Below the pieces are notes generated by a model that worked only from the letters and a program-made list of their open reading frames with translations, searched no databases and had not been told where the DNA came from. Both the position numbers and the translations under genes were made by a program. Positions 35,301 through 42,965 of a stretch of 64,000 nucleotides of DNA are shown here, in pieces. The DNA comes from Streptomyces sp. NBC_00250 (lineage in GTDB: Bacteria > Actinomycetota > Actinomycetes > Streptomycetales > Streptomycetaceae): contig NZ_CP108088.1 in NCBI RefSeq assembly GCF_036192275.1, forward strand, positions 2,480,001 through 2,544,000, given 5' to 3'. The first letter of the stretch is position 1. Each line of letters starts with the position of its first letter.

Positions 35301-35397
35301 GGCCCTCGGCCGCTCGGAGGAGGCGACCCGCAACGAACGCTCGGCGGAGGACCTGTTCGGCGAGATGGGCGTACCGGCGGAACGCCGGCGCGGCTGA
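32350..35397 (+). CDS. AfsR/SARP-family regulator: winged helix, BTAD, NB-ARC, TPR
   Basis: 1015 aa from the ATG at 32350; upstream in-frame codons have no homology. Residues about 5-100 form an OmpR-like winged helix (FNVLGPLEGWADG, RLGGLIQERVLGTLLL), then a BTAD domain to about 245 (ESLRAQLMLALYRSGRQAEALEEY), a proline/alanine linker, an NB-ARC domain with Walker A DGMGGSGKTSLA near 317, and TPR repeats from about 640 to the end. SARPs activate antibiotic operons. This is the best candidate for the pathway-specific activator. Codon 366 (33445-33447) is TTA, rare in Streptomyces, which would make translation depend on the bldA leucyl-tRNA. Divergent from the XRE-NB-ARC gene. It resembles AfsR in length and domain order, but the context is cluster-specific. 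Confidence 0.93.
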   Translation: MTNAGEPSLRFNVLGPLEGWADGSRLRLGGLIQERVLGTLLLEPGRVLPIGRLVESAWAEDPPATASHQVRKAVADLRRRIPAGSEVIVTDGPGYRVILGPGQLDLTEFGALVQAARDAPGEGRTVDAVEALRRALGLWRGPILSGAGGPVIEAAATALEERRLAAAEQLFDLRLGLGETAELIVDLRDLVQAHPLHESLRAQLMLALYRSGRQAEALEEYSRVRELLVEELGVDPGPRLTKVYEGILRDSPELAAPAPPPAAAPVPVPDSTAPDAPCTLPYDLADFTGRGDELRELLDSAGLDCARHSRIVALDGMGGSGKTSLAVHAAHTLAGEFPDGQLYIDLRGYTPGEQPVTAGGALDSLLRALGVPGARIPEDLAGRTALWRATVTGKRLLLLLDNAADADDVRPLLPTSGGCLVLITSRARLMELDSAQWISIDVMSPAECAALMAETLGERRYAAEPEAAAELARLCGRLPLALRIATARLRNRPRWTLRYLADRLRDETRRLDELSSGQRSVAATLRLSYQALAQDCRTAFRSLALHPGGDLDVYAAAALLETDPADAEDILELLLDVHLLQQPEIGLYTFHDLVRSFAQSLRSTATENDDSASTRRLLDYYLAATESACQVMFPGRRRIPTEVAEVEKEGAWATRLPLLADSGQAEQWFAREQGSLLGAVCLADRLGHDRHTVFLSRNLAFQLSARGQLEEFRSMGLLAVAAARRLGELPLLGVSLSNLGVACWKLGRFAEGIEVATEGRDVAERLGDVQTLAHSEGALGQLNSLLGRFPQALSHLEKSIAHQRELGASRAEAESLTLLSTLYEQWGRHEEAASAARRAIALCDELGQHENKLVAFTDLAFAHACLGDDEAADTCLARARALCTENSDPGQVALALALLAEVAQRLGRDEQAVRYADRAMETIGPNVSPLRRAKVENTVGRYLYKRKDYAAALGLHESAHEVAHSLDFRIEMAYALSGMARAQAALGRSEEATRNERSAEDLFGEMGVPAERRRG

Positions 35398-35500
35398 GAG
35401 GCCGGGGGGATCGACCGGGGAGATCGGCCCGGGGGGAGAGGATCGGCCGGGGGGGGCGGCCGGGGGGCGGCCGGGGGGGGCGGCCGGGATCAGACAGGCG
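35398..35500 (+). other. G-rich tract after the SARP gene
   Basis: Repeated runs of four to eight guanines with GGCCGGGG-type units between 35401 and 35490. This could fold as G-quadruplexes on the plus strand. No gene or ordinary hairpin is seen. It lies between the convergent SARP and repeat-protein genes. Confidence 0.6.
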
Positions 35501-35509
35501 CAGACGGGC

Positions 35510-35929
35510 TCAGACGGCGAAGAGCTTCTGACCGGCGCCGGCGACCGGGTTCTCGCCGATCACGGTGGGGCCCTGGTCGTCGGTGGCGGATGCCTGGAAG
35601 ACCCGCCCGTTCCCGATCACGGTCGGGCCCTGGTCGTCGGTCGCGGCGGCCTGGACGACGACGTTCTTCCCGATCACGGTCGGGCCCTGGTCGTCAGTGG
35701 CGGCGGCCTGGACGACCCGCCCGTTCCCGATGACCGTCGGACCCTGGTCGTCGGTGGCCGCGGCCCGGACGACCCCGCCCTTCCCGATCACCGTCGGACC
35801 CTGGTCGTCGGCCTGGACCTGCACGCCGACCGACCCGCTCTGCGAGTGACCCGCCTCGACCGTGACCCCGAGCCCGAAGGCGAGGGCGGCGACGACGATC
35901 CCGGCGAGTCCAGTCGACTTGCGTCCCAT
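35510..35929 (-). CDS. Secreted protein of five 19-residue repeats, unknown function
   Basis: 139 aa, ATG with AAAGGGGA upstream. Residues 1-28 form a signal peptide (MGRKS, then a hydrophobic stretch ending VEAGHS). Residues 41-126 are five copies of a 19-residue unit, DDQGPTVIG(K/N)xxVVxAAAT, followed by a short tail ending KLFAV. Each unit alternates a turn (DDQGP), a strand-like TVIG and a strand-like VVQAAA, a pattern that suits a beta-solenoid or amyloid-like stack. I do not recognise the family. It is neither a chaplin nor a clear curli protein. It is convergent with the SARP gene, so its link to the peptide cluster is uncertain. A repetitive cell-surface or matrix protein is the simplest idea. 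Confidence 0.75.
   Translation of the reverse strand: MGRKSTGLAGIVVAALAFGLGVTVEAGHSQSGSVGVQVQADDQGPTVIGKGGVVRAAATDDQGPTVIGNGRVVQAAATDDQGPTVIGKNVVVQAAATDDQGPTVIGNGRVFQASATDDQGPTVIGENPVAGAGQKLFAV
35552..35809 (-). repeat. Five tandem 57-bp coding repeats
   Basis: The 57-base unit recurs with high identity (plus-strand core GATCACGGTCGGGCCCTGGTCGTC), encoding the five DDQGPTVIG units. The spacing is fixed and in frame. Not a CRISPR array, because the whole unit is conserved and coding. Confidence 0.9.
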
Positions 35930-36097
35930 GGCCTATCCCCTTTACGCGGTTTCTCCGGTTCTGCTTCCCGACACCACGTACTCTCCGGCGACCCGTTCCC
36001 GGACCGTTCCCGAGCCGATACCGCCCACCGGGACGGCACGGGAACGCACCCGGGAACGCCAGGTCAGCCCGGGTGCAACCGTCTTCCCGCCCGCGCG

Positions 36098-36185
36098 CTC
36101 ACCCGCCCCGATCCGCCGCTCGCCGGCTCACCCCGCCCCGATCCGCCGCCCGCCGACTCACCCCGCCCCGGGCCGCCGCTCGCGG
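36098..36185. repeat. Three imperfect 28-30 bp tandem repeats
   Basis: Unit CTCACCCCGCCCCGATCCGC plus CGCTCGCCGG is repeated three times at 36098, 36126 and 36156. The last copy overlaps the 3' end of the 143-aa gene and includes its stop. The rest of 35930-36157 holds no supported gene. Confidence 0.8.
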
Positions 36186-36589
36186 GCGAACACGGTCGCG
36201 CCGCCGCCGAGCCGACAACTGACCACTCGTGGCCCCCGCGTGGTGAGGACCACGGTGGTGCTCACGCGGCCGGAGCCGATGTCCGCCAGATCGAGCAGCG
36301 CCCGCACCGTGGCGCGCAGCGCGGCTACCTCTTCCTCGTCGGGCCCGGCGCGGTCGGGCGGAGACTGGCCGGGGCCGCGTAGCGCCCTGATGTCCACCAC
36401 GGCGTGCATGCTGTTGTCGCTCACGGTCTCGACGGTGAACTCGGGCCCGTCCCAGGACTCCTCTCCGTCCGTACGAGGATCGGGCAGGCCCGCGCGCTCA
36501 CCCTCGGCCGACCGCTCGACGGCGGACAGCTCCTGAAGGATGTGGCGCAGCCCCTCGGCCACGTCGATCCGGTCCGGGGGATGCTTCAT
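36158..36589 (-). CDS. Hypothetical 143-aa protein
   Basis: ATG at 36589 with AGGAGG about 8 bases upstream. N-terminal helical, acidic region (DRIDVAEGLRHILQELSAVE) and a C-terminal beta-rich part (VSTTVVLTTRGPRVVSCRLG). No signal peptide, membrane span or known motif. The stop lies inside a tandem repeat, so the final residues may be recently altered. It is transcribed towards the repeat-protein gene. I do not recognise a family. Coding character is supported by codon bias, the ribosome site and sensible amino-acid composition only. Confidence 0.55.
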   Translation of the reverse strand: MKHPPDRIDVAEGLRHILQELSAVERSAEGERAGLPDPRTDGEESWDGPEFTVETVSDNSMHAVVDIRALRGPGQSPPDRAGPDEEEVAALRATVRALLDLADIGSGRVSTTVVLTTRGPRVVSCRLGGGATVFARERRPGAG

Positions 36590-36656
36590 CGAATGACTCC
36601 TCCTGCAGAGAACTACTCCGCCAGAGTCGAGCGCCCCGATACCGTTTCCCTCCCGC

Positions 36657-36680
36657 TCCGGTCCCCCCGTGGGGACCGGA
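36657..36680 (-). terminator. Terminator downstream of tdk
   Basis: Hairpin with 10-bp stem TCCGGTCCCC / GGGGACCGGA and 4-base loop, 12 bases after the tdk stop. Confidence 0.75.
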
Positions 36681-36691
36681 TCCGCGAGGGA

Positions 36692-37339
36692 TCAGCCGTT
36701 GACCGGCAGCACGTCCGGGGAGAGGGCCCCCGCGTGGGCAGAGGCCGAGGTCATCCGGCGCCGGTGATGGCGCCGGCAGAGCACCTCGTAACCGATCTCC
36801 TCGGCCGGCCGGTTCACATCGCCGACGACTACCTGCTCGCCCTCGACGACCATCTCGCCGCCCACCGTGCGGGCATTGTGCGTGGCGCGGGCTCCGCACC
36901 AGCACAGCGCCTCGACCTGGAGCTGCTCGATGCGGTCCGCCAGCTCGATCAGCCGCTGCGAGCCGGGGAAGAGCCTGGTCCGGAAGTCGGTGGTGATGCC
37001 GAAGGCGAAGACGTCGAGGCCGAGGTCGTCGACGACCCGGGCGAGCTGGTCGATCTGCTCGGGGGCGAGGAACTGGGCCTCGTCCACGATCACGTAGTCG
37101 GCCTTGCCGCCCTGGGAGAGCTGGGCGACGAGGTACGCGTACAGATCCATGCCCTGCGGAGCCTCGACGGCCTCCGTCACCAGGCCGAGCCGGGAGGAGA
37201 GCTTGCCCTCGCCCGCCCGGTCGTCACGGGTGAAGATCACGCCCTGCAGCCCCCGCGCGTCGCGGTTGTGGGCGATCTGGAGCGCCAGGGTGCTCTTCCC
37301 GCAATCCATGGTTCCGGAGAAGAAGACCAGCTCGGGCAT
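36692..37339 (-). CDS. tdk: Thymidine kinase
   Basis: 215 aa, type II (TK1-like). The P-loop is GTMDCGKST near the N-terminus and the Walker B-like DEAQFL follows at about 88. The lasso region and zinc ligands are visible as CWCGARATHNAR and LCRRHH. Phosphorylates thymidine with ATP for the dTMP salvage route in the cytoplasm. It lies downstream of the phosphodiesterase-like gene with a 58-base gap, and is followed by a clear hairpin. The length is normal for the family, with an extra 15-20 residue tail (SASAHAGALSPDVLPVNG). Confidence 0.95.
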   Translation of the reverse strand: MPELVFFSGTMDCGKSTLALQIAHNRDARGLQGVIFTRDDRAGEGKLSSRLGLVTEAVEAPQGMDLYAYLVAQLSQGGKADYVIVDEAQFLAPEQIDQLARVVDDLGLDVFAFGITTDFRTRLFPGSQRLIELADRIEQLQVEALCWCGARATHNARTVGGEMVVEGEQVVVGDVNRPAEEIGYEVLCRRHHRRRMTSASAHAGALSPDVLPVNG

Positions 37340-37397
37340 GACGGGACGGGGACCTTTCAGGTCGTGGAGGGGGAAGGATTTCCGGGGCGGGAACGGT

Positions 37398-38603
37398 TCA
37401 GGAGCGGATTTCGAGCAGCGGGACGAGCTGCTCCGCGGGGGTCATGGACCCGTGCATGCCGACCATCGCGGACTCGTGGGGCTCGTTGACCGAGGCGGTG
37501 ATCGCCACGTCGTCGTGGGCCGCGGCGACGACGTCGCCGATCCGGCCGTACACGCGCTCGTCGACCTCGTCGCCGAACCAGCCGAGCGAGATGGCCTCGT
37601 CGCGGCTCGCCACCCAGAACTGCTCGCCGATCACCTCGCGCCAGCAGGTGAGGACGTCCGCCTCGGCGCCGGGCACGGCGTAGACGTGCCGGGCACGCCC
37701 CTCGCCACCGAGGAGGGCGACGCCCGCGCGCAGCTCCCAGTCCTCGTCGAAGTCGATGCGGTGCTGCTCGTCGAAGGGGATGTCGACCATGCCGTGGTCG
37801 GCGGTGACGTACAGCGCCGAGCGGGGCGGCAGCTGCTCGGCGAGCCGCTGCACCAGCCGGTCGACGAACATCAGCTGGCCGCGCCAGGCGTCGGAGTCGA
37901 TGCCGAAGCGGTGTCCGGCTCCGTCGAGTTCGCTGTAGTACGTGTAGACCAGCGAGCGGTCACCGGCGGCGAGCTGCTCGGCGGCGAAGTCCATGCGCTC
38001 CTCGCCGGAGAGCCGCCCGTGGAACTTTCCGCCGCTGAGCGCGACCTTGGTGAGCGGGGTCTGCTCGAAGATCGGGGAGGACACCTGGGCGGTGTGGATC
38101 CCCGCCTCGTGGGCGAGCTGGAAGACGGTGGGGTACGGCTGCCAGACCCGCGGCGAGGTCCACGGCTTCCAGCGCAGCTGGTTCATCAGCTCGCCGGTGT
38201 CGGGGTTGCGCACGGTGTAGCCGGGCAGTCCGTGCGTGCCGGGGTAGCGGCCGGTGCCGACGGAGGCCAGCGAGGTCGCCGTCGTGGCGGGGAAGCCGGC
38301 GGTGATCGGCCGGCCCGTGCCACCTCGCGAGGAGCCGAGGAGCGAGGTCAGATAGGGGGCCTCGTCCGGGTGGTTCCTGATCTGCTCCCAGCCGAGCCCG
38401 TCGATCAGGAACAGGCAGTTCCGGTCGGCCGGGGCCAGCTCGGCGATCCGCGGCGCGAATCCGGGCACGTCCTGGCCGGCGACCAGCGTCGGCAGCACGT
38501 CGCCGAGGGAGCCGAAGGTGTACTCGGGGACCGGCGCGGCCTCCGGGGCGAGCGGGACCGGGTCGTCGGGCCAGCCGTGGGTCACGGCGGTCGGCTGCAC
38601 CAT
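37398..38603 (-). CDS. Alkaline phosphatase superfamily (nucleotide pyrophosphatase/phosphodiesterase-like) protein
   Basis: 401 aa. Metal and nucleophile sites of the type I phosphodiesterase fold are seen: FLIDGLGW (first Asp), FPATTATS with the catalytic Thr, ELDGAGHRFG, VTADHGM and a final MHGS. No signal peptide, so probably cytoplasmic. The start ATG overlaps the last base of the upstream stop (TGATG), so it is coupled to the DUF5998 gene. Substrate unknown; hydrolysis of a phosphodiester or pyrophosphate is expected from the family. Part of the conserved tdk neighbourhood in Streptomyces. Confidence 0.88.
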   Translation of the reverse strand: MVQPTAVTHGWPDDPVPLAPEAAPVPEYTFGSLGDVLPTLVAGQDVPGFAPRIAELAPADRNCLFLIDGLGWEQIRNHPDEAPYLTSLLGSSRGGTGRPITAGFPATTATSLASVGTGRYPGTHGLPGYTVRNPDTGELMNQLRWKPWTSPRVWQPYPTVFQLAHEAGIHTAQVSSPIFEQTPLTKVALSGGKFHGRLSGEERMDFAAEQLAAGDRSLVYTYYSELDGAGHRFGIDSDAWRGQLMFVDRLVQRLAEQLPPRSALYVTADHGMVDIPFDEQHRIDFDEDWELRAGVALLGGEGRARHVYAVPGAEADVLTCWREVIGEQFWVASRDEAISLGWFGDEVDERVYGRIGDVVAAAHDDVAITASVNEPHESAMVGMHGSMTPAEQLVPLLEIRS

Positions 38604-39199
38604 CAGCGGGTGGGGGCGGCGGTGGCCGCGATGGCTTCGGAGAGGGCCTGGGCGAAGACGAGGGTCTGCCGGACGGTGTCCGGGCCGTCCCCGGCCTCGC
38701 TCACCCGGAGGCTGAGGTCGTCCGCGGTGGCGTTGCCGGTGTAGCCGTGGTCGGCGTCGCAGTTGGCGTCGCCGCAGGCGGCGGGCTCCAGGTCGATCCG
38801 GGAGACGGCACCCCAGCCGATGGTGAGGACCACCTCACGGGGCAGCGTGCCCGGCGTGTACGACTCAGGATTGGCGACCACACGGCTCACCACGACGGAC
38901 GAGATCCGGTCGAGCTTCACGGACTCGGTGGACGTCGTGGCGTACGGCGTCGGGGAGCTGGTGTCGGCGGCCTGCTCGTCGGTGTGGCTGACGATGAAGC
39001 GGTGCGGCGTCAGGACGAGGACGGTGACGTGGCGCCGGACCTCGTTGGCGTCGAAGGTGGTCTCCTGGTGCACCACGTACGACGCGACGGCCTCGCCGCC
39101 GACGGCGGCCTCCACCGCCTCGGCCACGAGGGCCGGGTAGTAGCCGCTGCGCTCGATCGCCGCGCGCAGCCCCTGGGTCGTCGTACCGGTCTTCGCCAT
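38603..39199 (-). CDS. DUF5998 family protein
   Basis: 198 aa from the ATG at 39199, which has GGATGGAG immediately upstream. An ATG three codons earlier (39208) is less well placed. The protein starts MAKTGTTTQGLRAAIERSGY and has a mixed alpha/beta composition with a cysteine pair (ACGDANCDADHGY) that could bind metal. This family is widespread in actinobacteria and has no known function. Coupled by overlap to the phosphodiesterase-like gene downstream, suggesting related roles. No membrane segment. Confidence 0.82.
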   Translation of the reverse strand: MAKTGTTTQGLRAAIERSGYYPALVAEAVEAAVGGEAVASYVVHQETTFDANEVRRHVTVLVLTPHRFIVSHTDEQAADTSSPTPYATTSTESVKLDRISSVVVSRVVANPESYTPGTLPREVVLTIGWGAVSRIDLEPAACGDANCDADHGYTGNATADDLSLRVSEAGDGPDTVRQTLVFAQALSEAIAATAAPTR

Positions 39200-39239
39200 G
39201 GACTCCATCCTACGGGGCCGTGGGGCCCCCTCGGGCCCT

Positions 39240-42200
39240 TCAGTAACTCGGCAGGCTGCGCGGCCCGAGGTCGGTGCGGGGCGCCGGCGGGGCCAGTCGG
39301 ACGGTGGCCCCGAGGACGGAGAGTCCGCGCGGTGCCACGACCACCGGCTCCAGGGAGACGGCCACCACCTCGGGGTGGTCGTCGACCAGCCGGGACACCC
39401 GGAGCAGGACCTCCTCCAGGGCGGGGGTGTCGACGGGGGCGGAGCCGCGCCAGCCGAAGAGCAGCGGGGCGGTGCGGAGGGAACGGACGAGTTCGGCGAC
39501 GTCCCGGTCGGTGGCCGGGACCAGGCGGTGGGCCGTGTCGCCGAGCAGCTCGGACGCGGCGCCCGCGAGGCCGAAGGAGAGGACGGCGCCGACGGCCGGG
39601 TCGATGGCGGAGCGGACGACGGTGTCGACTCCCCGGGGAACCATCGCCTGGACCACCGGCTGGAGCTCCTCGGGCTTGCCGAGGACCTCGGTCAGCTCGG
39701 CGTAGGCCGTGCGCAGCTGCTCCTCGGACGCCAGGTCGAGCCGTACGCCACCGAGGTCGGGGCGGTGCCGGAGGTGGGGCGCGGTCGTCTTGAGGGCGAC
39801 CGGGTAGCCGAGGCGGGCGGCGGCCGCGACGGCGGCGTCGGGGGTGGGCGCGGGCAGGGTCGGGAGGACGGCGATGCCGTACCGCGCGAGCAGCTCCCCG
39901 GCCTGCGCGGTGTCGAGGGTCACACCCCTCGGGTCGGCTTCGCCGCCGCCGAGGACCCGCTCGATGAGGGCGGCGGCCCCGGCCTCGTCGATGTCCTCGT
40001 ACTCGGGCACCCGCCCGGGTTCGGCGGCCTGCCGCCGCCACTGCCCGTACCGCACGGCCTCGGCGAGCGCCCGCACGGCCCGCTCGGCGGCGGGGTAGGC
40101 GGGGATGGTGGCGGGCGGGGCGACGACGGGGGCGGGAGCAGGAGCGGCCTGACCGGTGCCGGACGGGGCCTGGCCGGGGGCGGACGGGGCCTGACCCGGG
40201 GCGGACGCGAACGGTCCTGTTCCGGGCGGGGTCACGCCTGCTCCGGGCGCGGCCGGGTTCGGGCCGGCCGCGGGCGGGGCGGAGCCGGGCCCGCTCGGGC
40301 GCCCGACGCCCGGGGGCACCTGGTCCGGGCCGGGCCCGGTGGGCGTTCCGGTCGGCCGGGGGCCGGAGGTGGCGGCGCCCCGACCCGGCGCCGCCGGTCG
40401 CGTGCTCGTGGCGACCGCGAGGGCCTCCGCGAGGCCGCCCATCTCGACGTGGACGACGACGACCGGCTTGGTCGGGGTCGGGGCGGCGGCGACGGCCTCA
40501 CGAAGGGAGGCCGCGAGCACCTCGCCGTCGCCGAACTCGGTGGCGCCGTTCTCCCCGACCCAGGGGATCGCGTTCACGACGACCGCGTCGGAGGTCTCGT
40601 CCGCGAGCGCCGCCGCGAGGGCGTCCCGGAAGTCCGCGGGCTCCGCCGCGGTCGTGAGGTCGAGCGGCCGGAGCGGGCGGAGCCCCTCGGTCAGGCAGGC
40701 GTCGTACGTGAGGAGGCCGAGGGACTCGGAGTTGCCGAGGATCGCGACCCGGGGCCCGGCGGGCAGCGGCTGGGCGGCGAGCAACAGTCCGGCGTCGACG
40801 AGTTCGGTGACGGTGTCGACGCGGATGACACCGGCCTGGCGGAGCAGCGCGGAGACCGTGGCGTGCGGGATGCGGGTGACGGGCACCCGGTGGCCGGGCG
40901 GGGCGCTGCCGCTGTGCCGGGCGCCCTTGACGACGACGACCGGCTTGACGGCGGCGGTGCGGCGGGCGAGCCGGGTGAACTTCCGGGGGTTGCCGATCGA
41001 CTCCAGGTAGAGGAGGACGACGTCGGTTCCGGGGTCGTCGTACCAGTGCTGGAGGAAGTCGTTGCCGGAGACGTCGGCGCGGTTGCCCGCCGAGATGAAG
41101 GAGGACAGCCCGGCGCCCCGCCGGTGCAGTCCGGCGAGGAGCGCGATGCCGATCGCGCCGGACTGGGTGAAGAGCCCGATCCGTCCGGCGGCCGGCATCT
41201 GCGGGGCGAGGGAGGCGTTGAGCCGGACGTCGGCGGCGGTGTTGATGATGCCGAAGGCGTTGGGCCCGATGATCCGCATGCCGTACGAGCGGGCCTGCCG
41301 TACGAGCTGACGCTGCCGCTCCCGGCCGGCGGCCCCGCTCTCGGCGTATCCGGCGGAGAGGACCACGAGGCCCTGGACTCCGTGTTCGCCGCAGTCGGCG
41401 ACGACCTCCGGCACCCGTTCGGCGGGGACGGCGACGATCGCGAGGTCGACGGGCCCGCCGATGGCGGCGACCGAGGGGTGCGCGGGTACGCCGTCGAGCT
41501 CGACGACCCCGTCGCCGTGGTCCGCGAGCGCCGCGTTGACCGCGTACACGCGTCCGCTGTACCCGGCCCCGAGGAGGTTGCGCAGGACGGTCCGGCCGAC
41601 GCCGCCCGGTGCCCGTCCGGCGCCGATGACGGCGACGGACCGGGGGGTGAGGAGGCGCTGCACGGAGCGGGCCTCGGCCCGCTGCTCCCGCGCGCGCTGG
41701 ACGGCGAGGGAGCGGTCGGTGGGTTCGAGGTCGAGGTGGAGCCGTACGGACCCGTCCTCGAAGCTGCGCTTCTGCGTGTAGCCCGCGTCGGTGAAGACCT
41801 TGATCATCTTGGTGTTGGCGGGGAGCACCTCGGCGGCGAAGCGCCGGATGTCGCGCTCGCGCGCGACCGCCGCGATGTGTTCGAGCAGGGCGGAGGCGAC
41901 TCCGCGTCCCTGGTGGGCGTCCTGGACGAGGAAGGCGACCTCGGCCTCGTCGGCCGGGGCGGAGGCGGGCAGTCCGCGGTCGTCGATGCGGTCGTAGCGC
42001 ACGGTGGCGATGAACTCGCCGCCCACGGTCGCCGCGAGTCCGACCCTGTCCACGAAGTCGTGGTGGGTGAAGCGGTGGACGTCCTTGGCGGAGAGCCGCG
42101 GGTAGGGGGCGAAGAAGCGGTAGTACTTCGACTCGTCCGAGACCTGCTCGTAGAAGCTGACGAGGCGGTCGGCGTCGTCGGCCGTGATGGGCCGGATGCG

Positions 42201-42341
42201 CGCGGTGCCGCCGTCCCGGAGCACCACGTCGGCTTCCCAGTGGTCGGGGTAGTCGTGGTCCGGCGACCGGTCCGATGACTCCGGACGCGCCGGTGGTGCC
42301 GGTTGGTCCGCCGCTTCCGACTGCTCCGACGCGCTCTGCAT
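39240..42341 (-). CDS. Fused GNAT acetyltransferase / ADP-forming acyl-CoA synthetase-like protein (Pat-type)
   Basis: 1033 aa. Residues about 35-205 form a GNAT domain (acetyl-CoA loop VQDAHQGRGVASALLEH). From about 225 there is a CoA-binding Rossmann domain (SVAVIGAGRAPGGVGRTVLRNLL), then succinyl-CoA-ligase-like domains. After a Pro/Ala/Gly-rich linker (about 650-765) comes an ATP-grasp domain to the end. This layout matches actinobacterial protein lysine acetyltransferases such as Streptomyces lividans PatA, which acetylate acyl-CoA synthetases. The usual SHTGALAG region of active ADP-forming synthetases reads IPHATVSALL, so the synthetase part may be regulatory only. Divergent from ptsH. 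Confidence 0.88.
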   Translation of the reverse strand: MQSASEQSEAADQPAPPARPESSDRSPDHDYPDHWEADVVLRDGGTARIRPITADDADRLVSFYEQVSDESKYYRFFAPYPRLSAKDVHRFTHHDFVDRVGLAATVGGEFIATVRYDRIDDRGLPASAPADEAEVAFLVQDAHQGRGVASALLEHIAAVARERDIRRFAAEVLPANTKMIKVFTDAGYTQKRSFEDGSVRLHLDLEPTDRSLAVQRAREQRAEARSVQRLLTPRSVAVIGAGRAPGGVGRTVLRNLLGAGYSGRVYAVNAALADHGDGVVELDGVPAHPSVAAIGGPVDLAIVAVPAERVPEVVADCGEHGVQGLVVLSAGYAESGAAGRERQRQLVRQARSYGMRIIGPNAFGIINTAADVRLNASLAPQMPAAGRIGLFTQSGAIGIALLAGLHRRGAGLSSFISAGNRADVSGNDFLQHWYDDPGTDVVLLYLESIGNPRKFTRLARRTAAVKPVVVVKGARHSGSAPPGHRVPVTRIPHATVSALLRQAGVIRVDTVTELVDAGLLLAAQPLPAGPRVAILGNSESLGLLTYDACLTEGLRPLRPLDLTTAAEPADFRDALAAALADETSDAVVVNAIPWVGENGATEFGDGEVLAASLREAVAAAPTPTKPVVVVHVEMGGLAEALAVATSTRPAAPGRGAATSGPRPTGTPTGPGPDQVPPGVGRPSGPGSAPPAAGPNPAAPGAGVTPPGTGPFASAPGQAPSAPGQAPSGTGQAAPAPAPVVAPPATIPAYPAAERAVRALAEAVRYGQWRRQAAEPGRVPEYEDIDEAGAAALIERVLGGGEADPRGVTLDTAQAGELLARYGIAVLPTLPAPTPDAAVAAAARLGYPVALKTTAPHLRHRPDLGGVRLDLASEEQLRTAYAELTEVLGKPEELQPVVQAMVPRGVDTVVRSAIDPAVGAVLSFGLAGAASELLGDTAHRLVPATDRDVAELVRSLRTAPLLFGWRGSAPVDTPALEEVLLRVSRLVDDHPEVVAVSLEPVVVAPRGLSVLGATVRLAPPAPRTDLGPRSLPSY

Positions 42342-42497
42342 GGGGTCAGCCTACGACCGCGACACGGCGGTGGCACCGCTCGCGCTGCGGGTGGGCGCCG
42401 TGCAAGGTAGGGGGGACGCCGGGCGCGGCGAGGGAGGGCCGAACGGCGGTCCGATCCGGGCCGGAGGTCGGCGCGAGCACGCAGCATCCCGTGAGAG

Positions 42498-42513
42498 ACT
42501 GGTCTAGACAACC
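42498..42513 (+). promoter_or_regulatory. DasR operator (dre site) upstream of ptsH
   Basis: ACTGGTCTAGACAACC matches 14 of 16 positions of the dre consensus ACTGGTCTAGACCACT and ends 25 bases before the ptsH start. DasR control of pts genes by N-acetylglucosamine signalling is established in Streptomyces coelicolor. Confidence 0.85.
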
Positions 42514-42538
42514 CGCTTGAGACTTGAAGGGCAACACC

Positions 42539-42820
42539 ATGGCTGAGCGCCGCGTCAACGTCGGCTGGGCCGAGGGCCTGCACGCCCGCCCCGCGTCCAT
42601 CTTCGTCCGTGCCGCCACGGCTTCCGGCGTTCCGGTGACGATCGCCAAGTCCGACGGCACCCCGGTGAACGCCGCCTCCATGCTCGCGGTGCTCGGCCTG
42701 GGCGCGCAGGGCGGCGAGGAGATCGTCCTCGCTTCGGAGGCCGACGGCGCCGAGGCCGCTCTGGACCGCCTGGCGAAGCTGGTCGCCGAGGGTCTCGACG
42801 AGCTTCCCGAGACCGTCTGA
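42539..42820 (+). CDS. ptsH: HPr, phosphocarrier of the phosphotransferase system
   Basis: 93 aa from the ATG at 42539 (MAERRVNVGWAEGLHARPAS), preceded by GAAGGG. An upstream in-frame ATG at 42524 is inside the leader and not used by homologues. His15 in LHARPAS is the residue phosphorylated by enzyme I, and HPr passes the phosphate to sugar-specific enzymes IIA. Full family length. Essentially the same as HPr of other Streptomyces, as far as I can recall. Single-gene unit: dre operator upstream, strong hairpin downstream. Confidence 0.97.
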   Translation: MAERRVNVGWAEGLHARPASIFVRAATASGVPVTIAKSDGTPVNAASMLAVLGLGAQGGEEIVLASEADGAEAALDRLAKLVAEGLDELPETV

Positions 42821-42845
42821 TCCGGGTCGACCCCACCCCGCACGA

Positions 42846-42889
42846 CGAAAGGCCGCGACTGCCGGAATTCCGGCGGTCGCGGCCTTTCG
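42846..42889 (+). terminator. Terminator downstream of ptsH
   Basis: Stem CGAAAGGCCGCGAC / GTCGCGGCCTTTCG with an inner GCCGGAATTCCGGC palindrome, lying 26 bases after the ptsH stop. Confidence 0.9.
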
Positions 42890-42965
42890 CATTTCCGCCG
42901 GCCCTTGTTCTGGGCAGCACGGAACAACGCCGCCGAATTCCTATTCTTTGTATACGGTGCGCACG

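Noticed and set aside
35552..35809. CRISPR array
   Set aside because: The 57-bp units are conserved along their whole length, coding and in frame, with no variable spacers or cas genes.
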